Part shown: positions 9,207 to 16,956 of the stretch, one piece after another
Position numbering within the stretch: the stretch's first letter is position 1
Layout of the letters: every line of letters begins with the position of its first letter
NCBI GenBank assembly: GCA_963666765.1
Contig: OY762933.1
Span: 248,001-312,000 of the forward strand
Direction: 5' to 3'
From: Foliamicus sp963666765
Lineage (GTDB): Bacteria > Pseudomonadota > Gammaproteobacteria > Steroidobacterales > Foliamicaceae
DNA length: 64,000 nucleotides
Made by a program: the position numbers and the translations under genes
The notes under the pieces: generated by a model
What the model was told of the DNA's origin: nothing
What the model saw: only the letters and a program-made list of their open reading frames with translations
The model's database searches: none

Positions 9207-10108
9207 TCCAGCATCTTCTCCACCGGCAACACCAGCACGGAACTGGCGCCGGCATCCTTTAAGGCCTCCAGCGTCTCCCAGAAGATGCTTTCCCGGCATA
9301 CCGCGTGTACTGCCACGCGGTCGTCTCGCCCTTCAAGGGGCATGATGGTCGGGGCCTCGGAACCGGGAAGCAGCTTGGCGATGGTGGCAAGCGCGGCGCG
9401 CGGGGCGTGCAGCATGATGTACTTGGTTTCGCGGGCCTGCATGACGCCGTCCATGCGGCGCTTGAGCAGTTTCACCCAGTCCCCGCGCACGGCCGGCAAC
9501 TCAGCGGGGCTCAGCAGCAGCGTGGCCCGGCTCTCCAGCACGGTTTCCCCTTCCCTGAGCTGGTTGGCCGCCAGTGTCTTGCCGCTGGAGACCAGATCGC
9601 AGATCGCCTCGGCGCGGCCCAGGCGCGGCGCCAGTTCCACCGCGCCGGAAAAAGGAACGACGTCGGCATTCACGCCCGCTTCGGCAAGAAACCGTGCGGT
9701 CAGCCGCGGATAGCTGCTGGCGACCCGGAGGCCCTCAAGATCGCCGACCGTCCGCGCCCCGCCATCCCTGGGATAGGCCATCGACAGTCGGCAGTCGCCG
9801 AAAGCCAGGCTGCGGATGCTCGTGGGGGCGGGCTGGCCGCTCTCCAGCCCCAGCCGCTGCTCCTCGGCCACGTTCAGGCCGACGATGCCCAGGTCGCAGG
9901 CCCCCTCGCGCACCAGGCCCGGAATCTCATCGTCGCGCACCAGCAGCACGTCCACGGGCATGTTTTCCGCCACCACCAGCAGTTCGTCGGCGCCTTGCGT
10001 GAGCCGCAGGCCGCAGCGCTTCAGCAGCGCCAGTGAGTGTTCGGTGAGCCGGCCGGACTTCTGTACTGCGATTTGTACGCGCTCGCTGCGCTTCCATTTG
10101 GATGTCAT
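9203..10108 (-). CDS. hisG: ATP phosphoribosyltransferase, long form
   Basis: This is the first enzyme of histidine synthesis, joining ATP and PRPP. At 301 aa it is the long form with a C-terminal regulatory domain (about 225-300), so it should be feedback-inhibited by histidine and should not need HisZ. Visible blocks are VQIAVQKSGRL near 11, DIGIVG-type CDLGIVGLNV near 71, VASSYPRLTARFLAEAG near 130 and a phosphate loop AICDLVSSGKTL near 163. ATGA overlaps link it to leuB upstream and hisD downstream, so its expression is tied to the leucine genes. Confidence 0.95.
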   Translation of the reverse strand: MTSKWKRSERVQIAVQKSGRLTEHSLALLKRCGLRLTQGADELLVVAENMPVDVLLVRDDEIPGLVREGACDLGIVGLNVAEEQRLGLESGQPAPTSIRSLAFGDCRLSMAYPRDGGARTVGDLEGLRVASSYPRLTARFLAEAGVNADVVPFSGAVELAPRLGRAEAICDLVSSGKTLAANQLREGETVLESRATLLLSPAELPAVRGDWVKLLKRRMDGVMQARETKYIMLHAPRAALATIAKLLPGSEAPTIMPLEGRDDRVAVHAVCRESIFWETLEALKDAGASSVLVLPVEKMLE

Positions 10109-11166
10109 TGTTTCAGGCGGTCCAGCACCGCGTCGGTGAATTCTTCCGTTGACGCGGCCTGCCCTTCGCCCGCAATGTCGGCCGTGCGCACGTTTTCGGC
10201 GATGGCGGCGGCGACTGCCGCTTCGACCTCGCGTGCGGCCCGGGGGCTGTCCAGGCTCAATTCCAGCATCATCGCCACGGAAAGGATCATGCCGCAGGGG
10301 TTCGCCAGGTTGCGGCCCTCGATATCCGGCGCGGTGCCGTGAATGGGTTCGTACAGGGCCCGCCGGCCTTCTCCCACGGACGCCGAAGGCGCCATTCCCA
10401 GCGAACCGGTCAGTACCGAAGCTTCGTCGGTGAGGATGTCGCCGAACATGTTTTCGGTCACCAGGACGTCGAACCGGGCGGCGTGGGTCAGCAGGCGCAT
10501 CGCCGCGGCGTCCACCAGCAGGTGCTCAAGCTCGATTTCCGGGAACTCGTCTGCCAGGACGCGGCTGGCAACCGACCGCCACAGGCGCGAGGTGGCCAGC
10601 ACGTTGGCCTTGTCGATGGAAGTCACGCGGCCGCGGCGCTTGCCCGCGAGGTTCGCCGCATAGCGCACGACCCGCTCGACTTCCTCGCTGCTGTAGCTGC
10701 ACAGGTCGCTGGCCTTGTCGTCGCCTTCCTGCTTGTCGCCGAAGTAGACGCCGCCGGTGAGCTCCCGTACGACGATCAGGTCCACGCCGGCCAGCTTGTC
10801 CGCGCGCAGCGGCGAGGCGTCGGTAGCGCCGGGCAAGGGCCGTATCGGGCGAAGGTTGGCGTAGACGCCGAGCAGCGCGCGCAGATTCAGCAGGCCCTGT
10901 TCCGGGCGCAGGGCCGGATCCGCCGGCGGCGGGCCCGGCAGGCCGACCGCGCCCAGCAGTACCGCGTCGGCCTCAAGGCACAGGTCGCGCGTTGCGGGGG
11001 GGAAGGGATTGCCGAGCTGTTCGAGCGCGCTGCCGCCGAACGGCGCCTCGCGCGTTTCAATATCCAGCGAGTGCCGGGCAGCCGCGGCGCGCAGCACCCG
11101 CAGGCCCGCGCACATGACCTCCGGCCCGATTCCGTCGCCGGGAAGAACGGCAATGAGGGACGTCAA
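10105..11166 (-). CDS. leuB: 3-isopropylmalate dehydrogenase
   Basis: LeuB oxidatively decarboxylates 3-isopropylmalate in leucine synthesis using NAD. The start is a TTG at 11164-11166 overlapping the leuD TGA, giving LTSLIAVLPGDGIGPEV and 353 aa, close to the family norm; an in-frame upstream extension would be inside leuD. Typical blocks are GDGIGPEV, the ELTGGVYFG loop, the RRGRVTSIDKANVLATSRLWR catalytic region with its Lys, NMFGDILTDEAS, and the NAD-binding HGTAPDI. Its end overlaps the hisG start. Confidence 0.95.
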   Translation of the reverse strand: MTSLIAVLPGDGIGPEVMCAGLRVLRAAAARHSLDIETREAPFGGSALEQLGNPFPPATRDLCLEADAVLLGAVGLPGPPPADPALRPEQGLLNLRALLGVYANLRPIRPLPGATDASPLRADKLAGVDLIVVRELTGGVYFGDKQEGDDKASDLCSYSSEEVERVVRYAANLAGKRRGRVTSIDKANVLATSRLWRSVASRVLADEFPEIELEHLLVDAAAMRLLTHAARFDVLVTENMFGDILTDEASVLTGSLGMAPSASVGEGRRALYEPIHGTAPDIEGRNLANPCGMILSVAMMLELSLDSPRAAREVEAAVAAAIAENVRTADIAGEGQAASTEEFTDAVLDRLKQ

Positions 11167-11735
11167 TGGCTGGCCTCCCAGGCGCCGATCCGGTCGCGCT
11201 GCTGAAGCAGGTAACCGAGTTGATCGACGCCATTCATCAGGCAATAGCGCGCGAAACGGTCAATCTCGAACGGGCAGGGCGGCCCGTCGGGAAGTTCGAC
11301 CTGCGCCTGCTCCAGGTCGATCGCGATTTCCGCTCCCGGGTTGGCCAGCAGCCAGCGGTGGGGCTCTTCATCGATCACGACCGGAACGAAGCCGTTCTTG
11401 AGCGAGTTGTTGCGGAAGATGTCGGCGATGCTGGTGCTGATCACGGCCTTGAGCCCGATGTCCAGCAGCGCCCAGGGCGCGTGTTCGCGGGAGGAGCCGC
11501 AGCCGAAATTGTCGCCCGCGACGAGGATGGTGCGGTCCTGGTTCTCCGCGCGGTTGAGCACGAAATCGGGGTTGAGCTCCCCGCTCTTGGCGTACCGCCA
11601 GTCATGGAAGGCCGCCTCGCCCAGGCCGTCGCGCCCGGTGGTCGTGAGGTAGCGCGCGGGAATGATCTGGTCGGTGTCGACGTTGTCGATATCGAGGACG
11701 ACCGTGCGCGACTGGATGCGGATGATTTTTTCCAT
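11163..11735 (-). CDS. leuD: 3-isopropylmalate dehydratase small subunit
   Basis: LeuD (190 aa, family about 190-215) forms the swivel subunit that pairs with LeuC to isomerise 2- to 3-isopropylmalate. Diagnostic features are DTDQIIPARYL near 20-30, the FGCGSSREHAPWAL loop near 77-90, and GFVPVVI. It lies 12 bp after leuC and overlaps the leuB start. Confidence 0.95.
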   Translation of the reverse strand: MEKIIRIQSRTVVLDIDNVDTDQIIPARYLTTTGRDGLGEAAFHDWRYAKSGELNPDFVLNRAENQDRTILVAGDNFGCGSSREHAPWALLDIGLKAVISTSIADIFRNNSLKNGFVPVVIDEEPHRWLLANPGAEIAIDLEQAQVELPDGPPCPFEIDRFARYCLMNGVDQLGYLLQQRDRIGAWEASH

Positions 11736-11747
11736 GACGCTCCTCGC

Positions 11748-13154
11748 TCAGCCGTCCATCAGCTCGCGCGGGTCCGCCACGCGGCCCCGTATGGCGCTGG
11801 CCGCAGCGGTCAGCGGGCTGGCCAGGACGGTGCGCGCGCCCGGACCCTGCCGGCCTTCGAAGTTGCGGTTGCTGGTGCTGACGCAGAGTTTTCCGGCACC
11901 CACCGTGTCGCCGTTCATGCCGATGCACATCGAGCAGCCGGCTTCGCGCCATTCGGCGCCCGCCGACAGGAAAACCTCGTGCAGGCCCTCGGCCTCGGCC
12001 TCGCGCTTTACGATCTGCGAACCGGGCACCACCAGCATGCGCACGCTGTCCGCCACCCGGCGTCCGCGCATCAGTTCCGCGGCGGAGCGCAGGTCGCTCA
12101 TCCGGGAATTGGTGCAGCTGCCGAGAAAAACGATGTCCACCTCGCGTCCCTGCAACGGTTTGCCCGGCTCCACGCCCATGTAGGCCAGCGCCTTGTCGAT
12201 GGCGGGATCGCCGCTTCCGGGCACCGGTTCGTCGATCTGCGCCGACATTCCGGGATTGGTGCCGTAGGTCACCATCGGGCGGAGTTGCCCGGCATCCAGG
12301 CTGACTTCCCGGTCGAACTCCGCATCACCGCGGTCCTCAAGTTCGCGCCAGCGGGCAAGCGCAACGTCCCATTCGGCGCCGGCCGGCGCCATGGGGCGCC
12401 CGTGCAGCCATTCGTAGGCCGTATCGTCGGGGGCAACCATGCCGGCGCGGGCGCCGGCCTCGATGCTCATGTTGCACATGGTCATGCGCTGCTCCATGGT
12501 CAGCGCCCGGATGGTTTCGCCGCGATACTGCAGGACCCGACCGGTTCCGCCGCCAACGCCCAGCTTGCGGATGATCGCCAGGATCAGGTCCTTGGAGGTC
12601 ACCCCGGGACCCAGGCGGCCGCTCACGTTTACCGCCAGCGCTCCCGGCCGGCGCTGCAGCAGGCACTGCGTGGCGAGCACGTGGCCCACCTCAGTGGTGC
12701 CGATGCCGAAGGCCAGCGCGCCGAAGGCGCCGTGGGTACTGGTGTGGCTGTCTCCGCATACCACCGTGTGGCCCGGCCAGGTGGCGCCCTGTTCGGGACC
12801 CACGACGTGCACGATTCCGCGTTCGGGACTGTCCAGGCCGCGCAGCTCCACGCCGAACTCCTCGCAGTTCTCGATCATGGCGCGGACCTGGGCGGCCGCC
12901 GCGGGCAGCGCTACCTTCTCCAGTTCCGCCAGTGTGGAGGCCGGCTCCGTCGGCGTCGAGTGGTCCATGGTCGCCAGCGTGCGGTCCGGCCGGCGCACCG
13001 GCAGGCCGTTCGCGCGCAGGACGTCAAAGGCCTGCGGCGTCGTGACCTCGTGCACCAGGTGCAGGTCGATGTAGAGCACCGCCGGCGTTTCCGGCGTTTC
13101 CGGGACGACTTCGTGCGCGTCCCAGATCTTGGAAAGCAGGGTCTGTCCCGACAT
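11748..13154 (-). CDS. leuC: 3-isopropylmalate dehydratase large subunit
   Basis: LeuC (468 aa, normal length) is the aconitase-type [4Fe-4S] subunit of isopropylmalate isomerase. Cluster and substrate motifs are VVCGDSHTSTHGAFG near 130-145, FLGSCTNSR near 347, and CSMCIGMNGD near 408, containing the Cys residues expected to ligate the cluster. The start is five bases after ilvE, within the same transcript. Confidence 0.95.
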   Translation of the reverse strand: MSGQTLLSKIWDAHEVVPETPETPAVLYIDLHLVHEVTTPQAFDVLRANGLPVRRPDRTLATMDHSTPTEPASTLAELEKVALPAAAAQVRAMIENCEEFGVELRGLDSPERGIVHVVGPEQGATWPGHTVVCGDSHTSTHGAFGALAFGIGTTEVGHVLATQCLLQRRPGALAVNVSGRLGPGVTSKDLILAIIRKLGVGGGTGRVLQYRGETIRALTMEQRMTMCNMSIEAGARAGMVAPDDTAYEWLHGRPMAPAGAEWDVALARWRELEDRGDAEFDREVSLDAGQLRPMVTYGTNPGMSAQIDEPVPGSGDPAIDKALAYMGVEPGKPLQGREVDIVFLGSCTNSRMSDLRSAAELMRGRRVADSVRMLVVPGSQIVKREAEAEGLHEVFLSAGAEWREAGCSMCIGMNGDTVGAGKLCVSTSNRNFEGRQGPGARTVLASPLTAAASAIRGRVADPRELMDG

Positions 13155-13159
13155 TCTGA

Positions 13160-14098
13160 TCAGTCCTCCCTCTCGATGTCTTGCACCGGCTCAAGCCATC
13201 CGCGCGGATCGTCAGTGCGCCCGTCGAACAGCCCGAAAAACGCATCCTGCAGGGCCCGGGTCAGTTCGCCGGGCTTGCCGTTTCCTATGGTCAGGCGGTC
13301 CAGGCTGCGAACCGGCGTGATTTCCGCCGCCGTGCCCGCCAGGAACACTTCGTCGGCAATGTAAAGCACTTCGCGCGGCAGGGCCTCCTGGATGACCGGA
13401 ATGCCCAGCCCCCTGGCCAGCTTGATCACCGTGTCGCGGGTAATCCCCGGCAGGATGGAGGCGGAGTAGGGCGGGGTGTAGAGCTTGCCGGCCACCGCCA
13501 CGAAGACGTTTTCGCCCGCGCCTTCGCTGACCAGTCCGTCGTGGGTCATTGCGAGCCCTTCGACGTAGCCGTTCTCCTGGGCCTCCAGCGTGACCAGGAC
13601 GCTGGAAAGGTAATTTCCGCCCGCCTTGGCCAATGCAGGCACGGTATTGGGAGCCACCCGTTGCCACGATGTGCAGCAAATGTCCACACCCTCGTCCGTA
13701 CCGCCCAGGTATGAACCCCATTTCCAGGCGGCGACCGCAACATGCACGGGAACGCTGGCCGACGGCAGGATTCTGAGGTCGCCGGCGCCGCGAAATGCAA
13801 TCGGACGGATGTACGCGCCTTCCAACAGCCGGTTGCGGGCGATGACCTGGCGACAGGCGTCGTTCACTTCGTCCGGCGTGTACGGAATCTTCAGCCGGTA
13901 AATCTTGGCCGAGTTGTACATTCGCCGGGTGTGCGCACGCAGCCGGAAAATTACCGGCCCCAGGTGGCTTGCGTAACAGCGAATGCCCTCGAAGACCGAG
14001 GTGCCGTAGTGCAGCGCGTGCGTCATGACGTGCGTCTGGGCCTCCATGTACGGCTTGATTTCGCCGTCGTGCCAGATCCATTCGGCTTGTGCGCTCAT
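13160..14098 (-). CDS. ilvE: branched-chain amino-acid aminotransferase
   Basis: This class IV PLP aminotransferase (312 aa) makes Leu, Ile and Val from their 2-oxo acids. The sequence shows HYGTSVFEGIRCY near 31, the PLP lysine region ALAKAGGNYLSS near 156-168, the SEGAGENVF motif near 191-200 and the LPGITRDTVIKLA phosphate-binding loop near 217. Placement between leuA and leuC supplies the last step of the pathway in the same operon. Confidence 0.94.
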   Translation of the reverse strand: MSAQAEWIWHDGEIKPYMEAQTHVMTHALHYGTSVFEGIRCYASHLGPVIFRLRAHTRRMYNSAKIYRLKIPYTPDEVNDACRQVIARNRLLEGAYIRPIAFRGAGDLRILPSASVPVHVAVAAWKWGSYLGGTDEGVDICCTSWQRVAPNTVPALAKAGGNYLSSVLVTLEAQENGYVEGLAMTHDGLVSEGAGENVFVAVAGKLYTPPYSASILPGITRDTVIKLARGLGIPVIQEALPREVLYIADEVFLAGTAAEITPVRSLDRLTIGNGKPGELTRALQDAFFGLFDGRTDDPRGWLEPVQDIERED

Positions 14099-14155
14099 GA
14101 CTTTGGGATCTCCAGTAGGTGAAGGAATCGCCGAAAACTGCGGCTCGCCGCGATT

Positions 14156-15739
14156 TTACGGCCCAAGGCGCCTTCGCGGCCCCCGTTTGGCGGCTTTTCC
14201 GGAATCCAGCCGCGCCTTGGCGCGCAGCACCCGATTGAGCACTTCCAGCAGGGCCTCGGCGCCGGCTTCCACGATGTCGGTGCTGACGGCGCGGCCGCGA
14301 TACGAGGAGTCGCCCCAGCGCGCCGTAACGGTGGCCTCGCCCTGTGCATCCTCGCCCGTCGTGACGCTGCGCACGTCGAAGTGGATCAGTTCGACGCTCA
14401 TTTCGGTTGCCCGTTCCAGCGCCTTGAAGGTGGCGTCGATCGGACCGTCGCCCACGGCCGCCTCGTCGCGCTGCTCCCCGCTGTCGTGTTCCAGGCGCAC
14501 GGCCGCCACCGCCAGGGTGCTGCCCCCGGTGTTGATGCGCAGTTCGCGCAAGCGCCAGGGGCCCATCGCGGCGCTGTCCTTGTGCACGATCAGGGCCTCG
14601 ATGTCTGCGTCGAACAGCTCCTTCTTGCGGTCGGCCAGTTTCTTGAATTCGATGAACGCCCGGTTCAGCTGGTCCTCGCTCAGTTCGAATCCGAGCTGGC
14701 GGGTGCGGTCGCGGAAGGCGTGCCGCCCGGAGTGCTTGCCCAGCACCAGGTTGGAGCGGTGCATGCCCACCGACTCGGGACGCATGATCTCGTAGGTCTG
14801 GGAGTGCTTGAGCATGCCGTGCTGATGAATGCCGGCTTCATGCGCGAAGGCGTTCTTGCCCACGATGGCCTTGTTGCGCGGCGGGTGCATGCCGGTGACG
14901 CTGGAGACCAGCCGGCTGGCAGGGTAGAGCCCGGTGGTCTCAATCCCGGTCTTCAGGCCGAAGAAATCGGCGCGCACCTTGAGCGCCATGACCACCTCTT
15001 CCAGGGAGCAGTTGCCGGCGCGCTCGCCGATCCCGTTGACAGTGCATTCGATCTGCCGGGCGCCGCCCACCACGGCCGCCAGGCTGTTGGCGACCGAAAG
15101 ACCAAGGTCGTCGTGGCAGTGGGCGCTCAACACCACGTCCTCGATACCGGGAACCGTGGCGCGCAGATGCTCGAACAGCTTCCGGAACTGCTCCGGCATC
15201 GCGTAACCCACGGTGTCGGGAATATTGACCGTGGTGGCGCCGGCCTCCACGACCGCGCTGACGATTTCGGTCAGGAACTCAGGCTCGGTGCGCGAGGCGT
15301 CCTCGGGAGAGAACTCCACGTCGTCGCAGGCCTGCCTGGCCAGGCGCACGCCCTCCACCGCGCGGCGCAGGACCTCCTCGCGCTCCATTTCCAGCTTGAA
15401 CTTGCGGTGTATCTCGCTGGTCGCGACGAACACGTGGATACGCTTGCGGGCCGCCGGTTCCAGGGCCCTGGCAGCCTGCTCGATGTCGCCTTCGTGGCAG
15501 CGCGCCAGTGAACAGATCGTGACCCCCTTGATCGTGCTGGCCACTTCCCGCACGGATTCGAAGTCACCCGGCGAGGCCGCGGCAAAGCCGGCCTCGATGA
15601 TGTCGACCCGCATGTCACGGAGCGCCCGCGCCACCTTGAGCTTTTCGCGCAGCGTCATGCTGCAGCCCGGCGCCTGCTCGCCGTCGCGCAAGGTGGTGTC
15701 GAAAATGCGAACGCGATCCTTATTGGCTTGCTGGTTCAT
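14156..15739 (-). CDS. leuA: 2-isopropylmalate synthase
   Basis: LeuA condenses acetyl-CoA with 2-oxoisovalerate, the committed step of leucine synthesis. An ATG at 15739 (MNQQANKDRVRIFDTTLRD) gives 527 aa; a frame extension to 15772 has no conservation and a poorer context. The TIM barrel begins with FDTTLRDGEQAPGCSM and includes the metal ligands in SAHCHDDLGLSVAN. The NGIGERAGN loop follows, and the C-terminal 130 residues form the LeuA dimer/regulatory domain that senses leucine. Expression should be controlled by the attenuator directly upstream. Confidence 0.94.
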   Translation of the reverse strand: MNQQANKDRVRIFDTTLRDGEQAPGCSMTLREKLKVARALRDMRVDIIEAGFAAASPGDFESVREVASTIKGVTICSLARCHEGDIEQAARALEPAARKRIHVFVATSEIHRKFKLEMEREEVLRRAVEGVRLARQACDDVEFSPEDASRTEPEFLTEIVSAVVEAGATTVNIPDTVGYAMPEQFRKLFEHLRATVPGIEDVVLSAHCHDDLGLSVANSLAAVVGGARQIECTVNGIGERAGNCSLEEVVMALKVRADFFGLKTGIETTGLYPASRLVSSVTGMHPPRNKAIVGKNAFAHEAGIHQHGMLKHSQTYEIMRPESVGMHRSNLVLGKHSGRHAFRDRTRQLGFELSEDQLNRAFIEFKKLADRKKELFDADIEALIVHKDSAAMGPWRLRELRINTGGSTLAVAAVRLEHDSGEQRDEAAVGDGPIDATFKALERATEMSVELIHFDVRSVTTGEDAQGEATVTARWGDSSYRGRAVSTDIVEAGAEALLEVLNRVLRAKARLDSGKAAKRGPRRRLGP

Positions 15740-15772
15740 ATTGAGGTTCTCATGAGGTCGTGGTATGCCCAC

Positions 15773-15810
15773 AGAAAAAACCCCGCATCCGGTGTTCGGT
15801 TAGCGGGGTT
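15773..15810 (-). terminator. leu operon attenuator hairpin
   Basis: Read on the minus strand, an AACCCCGC arm (15810-15803) and its complement GCGGGGTT (15786-15779) flank a 16-base loop, and the RNA then runs into a U tract (from 15780). This is a rho-independent terminator 34 nt before leuA. Two upstream copies of GCGGGG (15869-15864 and 15855-15850), both inside the leader frame, can pair with the CCCCGC arm and form an antiterminator. The structure shows leader-dependent attenuation; the sensing of leucine is inferred. Confidence 0.75.
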
Positions 15811-15839
15811 CGAAAAGAGGCGTTTTGAGTTGCCCGGGC

Positions 15840-15944
15840 CTATTCCTTACCCCGCTTTCGGTGCCCCGCAAGCAGTGCGAGCGCAGCCGGACGCAGGCCA
15901 ATGGCGGCTGCGTGGAGGCTCAGGGTCGGGCGGCGAACGTTCAT
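15840..15944 (-). CDS. candidate leucine leader peptide
   Basis: This 34-codon frame lies between the promoter and the attenuator. Six of its residues are Leu (8, 10, 17, 22, 24, 25), with an ALALLAG cluster just before the two GCGGGG copies. A ribosome stalled on the Leu codons would be placed to change which GCGGGG/CCCCGC pairing forms. There is no Shine-Dalgarno, and the ATG lies only about two bases from the predicted transcription start, so the message may be leaderless. It is not homologous to enterobacterial LeuL at sequence level; the role is inferred from position and composition. Confidence 0.6.
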   Translation of the reverse strand: MNVRRPTLSLHAAAIGLRPAALALLAGHRKRGKE

Positions 15945-15952
15945 GTGCGCGG

Positions 15953-15980
15953 ATTATGCGTCATGCAGCCCGCATGTCAA
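15953..15980 (-). promoter_or_regulatory. leu operon sigma-70 promoter
   Basis: On the minus strand a perfect -35 TTGACA (15980-15975) is followed after 16 bp by the -10 CATAAT (15958-15953). The start of transcription should fall near 15946, just ahead of the leader peptide. It is one of the few near-consensus promoters in the window. Confidence 0.75.
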
Positions 15981-16000
15981 GGCCGGCGCGGGCCGGCGCG
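15981..16000. repeat. two direct copies of GGCCGGCGCG
   Basis: Two adjacent identical 10-base units lie immediately upstream of the leu -35 element, in the divergent spacer between the leu and TonB2 operons. They could be a protein-binding site or simple GC-rich slippage; nothing in the sequence decides. Confidence 0.4.
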
Positions 16001-16099
16001 GGCGGAGGGACAGGCGACCGGCCTGAACGGGGGCCGCGAATCGGGGCCCTTGCCGAGCCCCGCCGTCACGCTCCCGAAACACGCGTAAACCCCAAGCTG

Positions 16100-16108
16100 T
16101 GCTAATAT
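16100..16108 (+). promoter_or_regulatory. candidate extended -10 promoter of the TonB2 operon
   Basis: TGC directly followed by TAATAT forms an extended -10 element 83 bp ahead of the DUF3450 start. No good -35 hexamer is visible at the usual distance, which is tolerated for extended -10 promoters. It is the only plausible plus-strand promoter between leuA and the operon. Confidence 0.4.
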
Positions 16109-16191
16109 CCCGTGCCTTGCTTCAGGCTGGTCTCTTGGAACCGCCTGATCATTATGTACCTGCTTTTAGAGATGTACAAGGGGAGCTTTTG

Positions 16192-16956
16192 ATGAAGCCA
16201 ATTCTTAGGGGGTCGTTGTGCGCCGGGGCGCTGCTGGCTGCAGCCGCGCTGGCGGGAGCCACGACGCTGGGGGAGATCGAGGACGTTCAGGCCGATCGGG
16301 CGGAGGCCGGCAGGCAGTCCCAGAATCGGATCGACGACATCGTCAAGGAAACCGACTCGCTGGAGACCGAATACAAGCGGGTGCTGAAGGAACTCGAAGG
16401 TCTGAAGGTCTTCAACACGCTGATGCAGCGGCAGATCGACCGGCAGGAGAGCGATATCGGCCTGCTGAACCAGGCTATCGACGAAGTCGAGGCAACCGGC
16501 CGCCAGATGCTGCCGCTGATGGTGCGCATGATCGAGTCGCTGGACATGTTCGTCGAGGCGGATGCGCCTTTCCTGCTGGATGAGCGCCGTGGCCGCGTAG
16601 GCACCCTCTATGAATTGATGGAGGCCGAAAACGTCACGGTTGCCGAGAAATTCCGCAAGGTTCTCGAGGCCTACCAGATCGAGAACGACTACGGCCGCAC
16701 CATCGAAGCCTACAAGGCCTCGGTGGACCATGAAGGCGGCACGCTGGAAGTGGACGTGCTGCGCATCGGCCGCGTGTCGCTTGTTTATCAGACCGCGGAC
16801 CTGAGCGCGACGCGCATGTGGGATCACGATTCCAGGTCCTGGGTCGATCTGGACGGCAGTTACCGCAACCAGGTGCGCCAGGGCCTGCGGGTCGCGCGCA
16901 AGCAGGTTGCTCCCGACCTGTTGCTGCTGCCTGTTGCTGCGCCGGAGGCTGGATAA
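16192..16956 (+). CDS. DUF3450 periplasmic protein of the TonB2 system
   Basis: The ATG at 16192 is preceded by AAGGGGAG with 6 nt spacing and gives 254 aa with a clear signal peptide (MKPILRGSLCAGALLAAAALA). A frame extension to 16099 lacks a ribosome site. After the signal come long amphipathic helices, probably coiled coil, at about residues 30-110, then an alpha/beta segment with YRNQVRQGLRVARKQVAPDLL at the end. DUF3450 proteins are recurrent first genes of the TtpC-ExbB2-ExbD2-TonB2 clusters in marine gammaproteobacteria. The likely role is periplasmic assistance to the energiser; the biochemical function is not established. Confidence 0.85.
   Translation: MKPILRGSLCAGALLAAAALAGATTLGEIEDVQADRAEAGRQSQNRIDDIVKETDSLETEYKRVLKELEGLKVFNTLMQRQIDRQESDIGLLNQAIDEVEATGRQMLPLMVRMIESLDMFVEADAPFLLDERRGRVGTLYELMEAENVTVAEKFRKVLEAYQIENDYGRTIEAYKASVDHEGGTLEVDVLRIGRVSLVYQTADLSATRMWDHDSRSWVDLDGSYRNQVRQGLRVARKQVAPDLLLLPVAAPEAG

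Noticed and set aside
11166..13364. 732-codon plus-strand frame over leuD and leuC
   Set aside because: It is the shadow of two well-recognised genes in GC-rich DNA; composition is Arg/Gly/Ala/His-rich with no motif.
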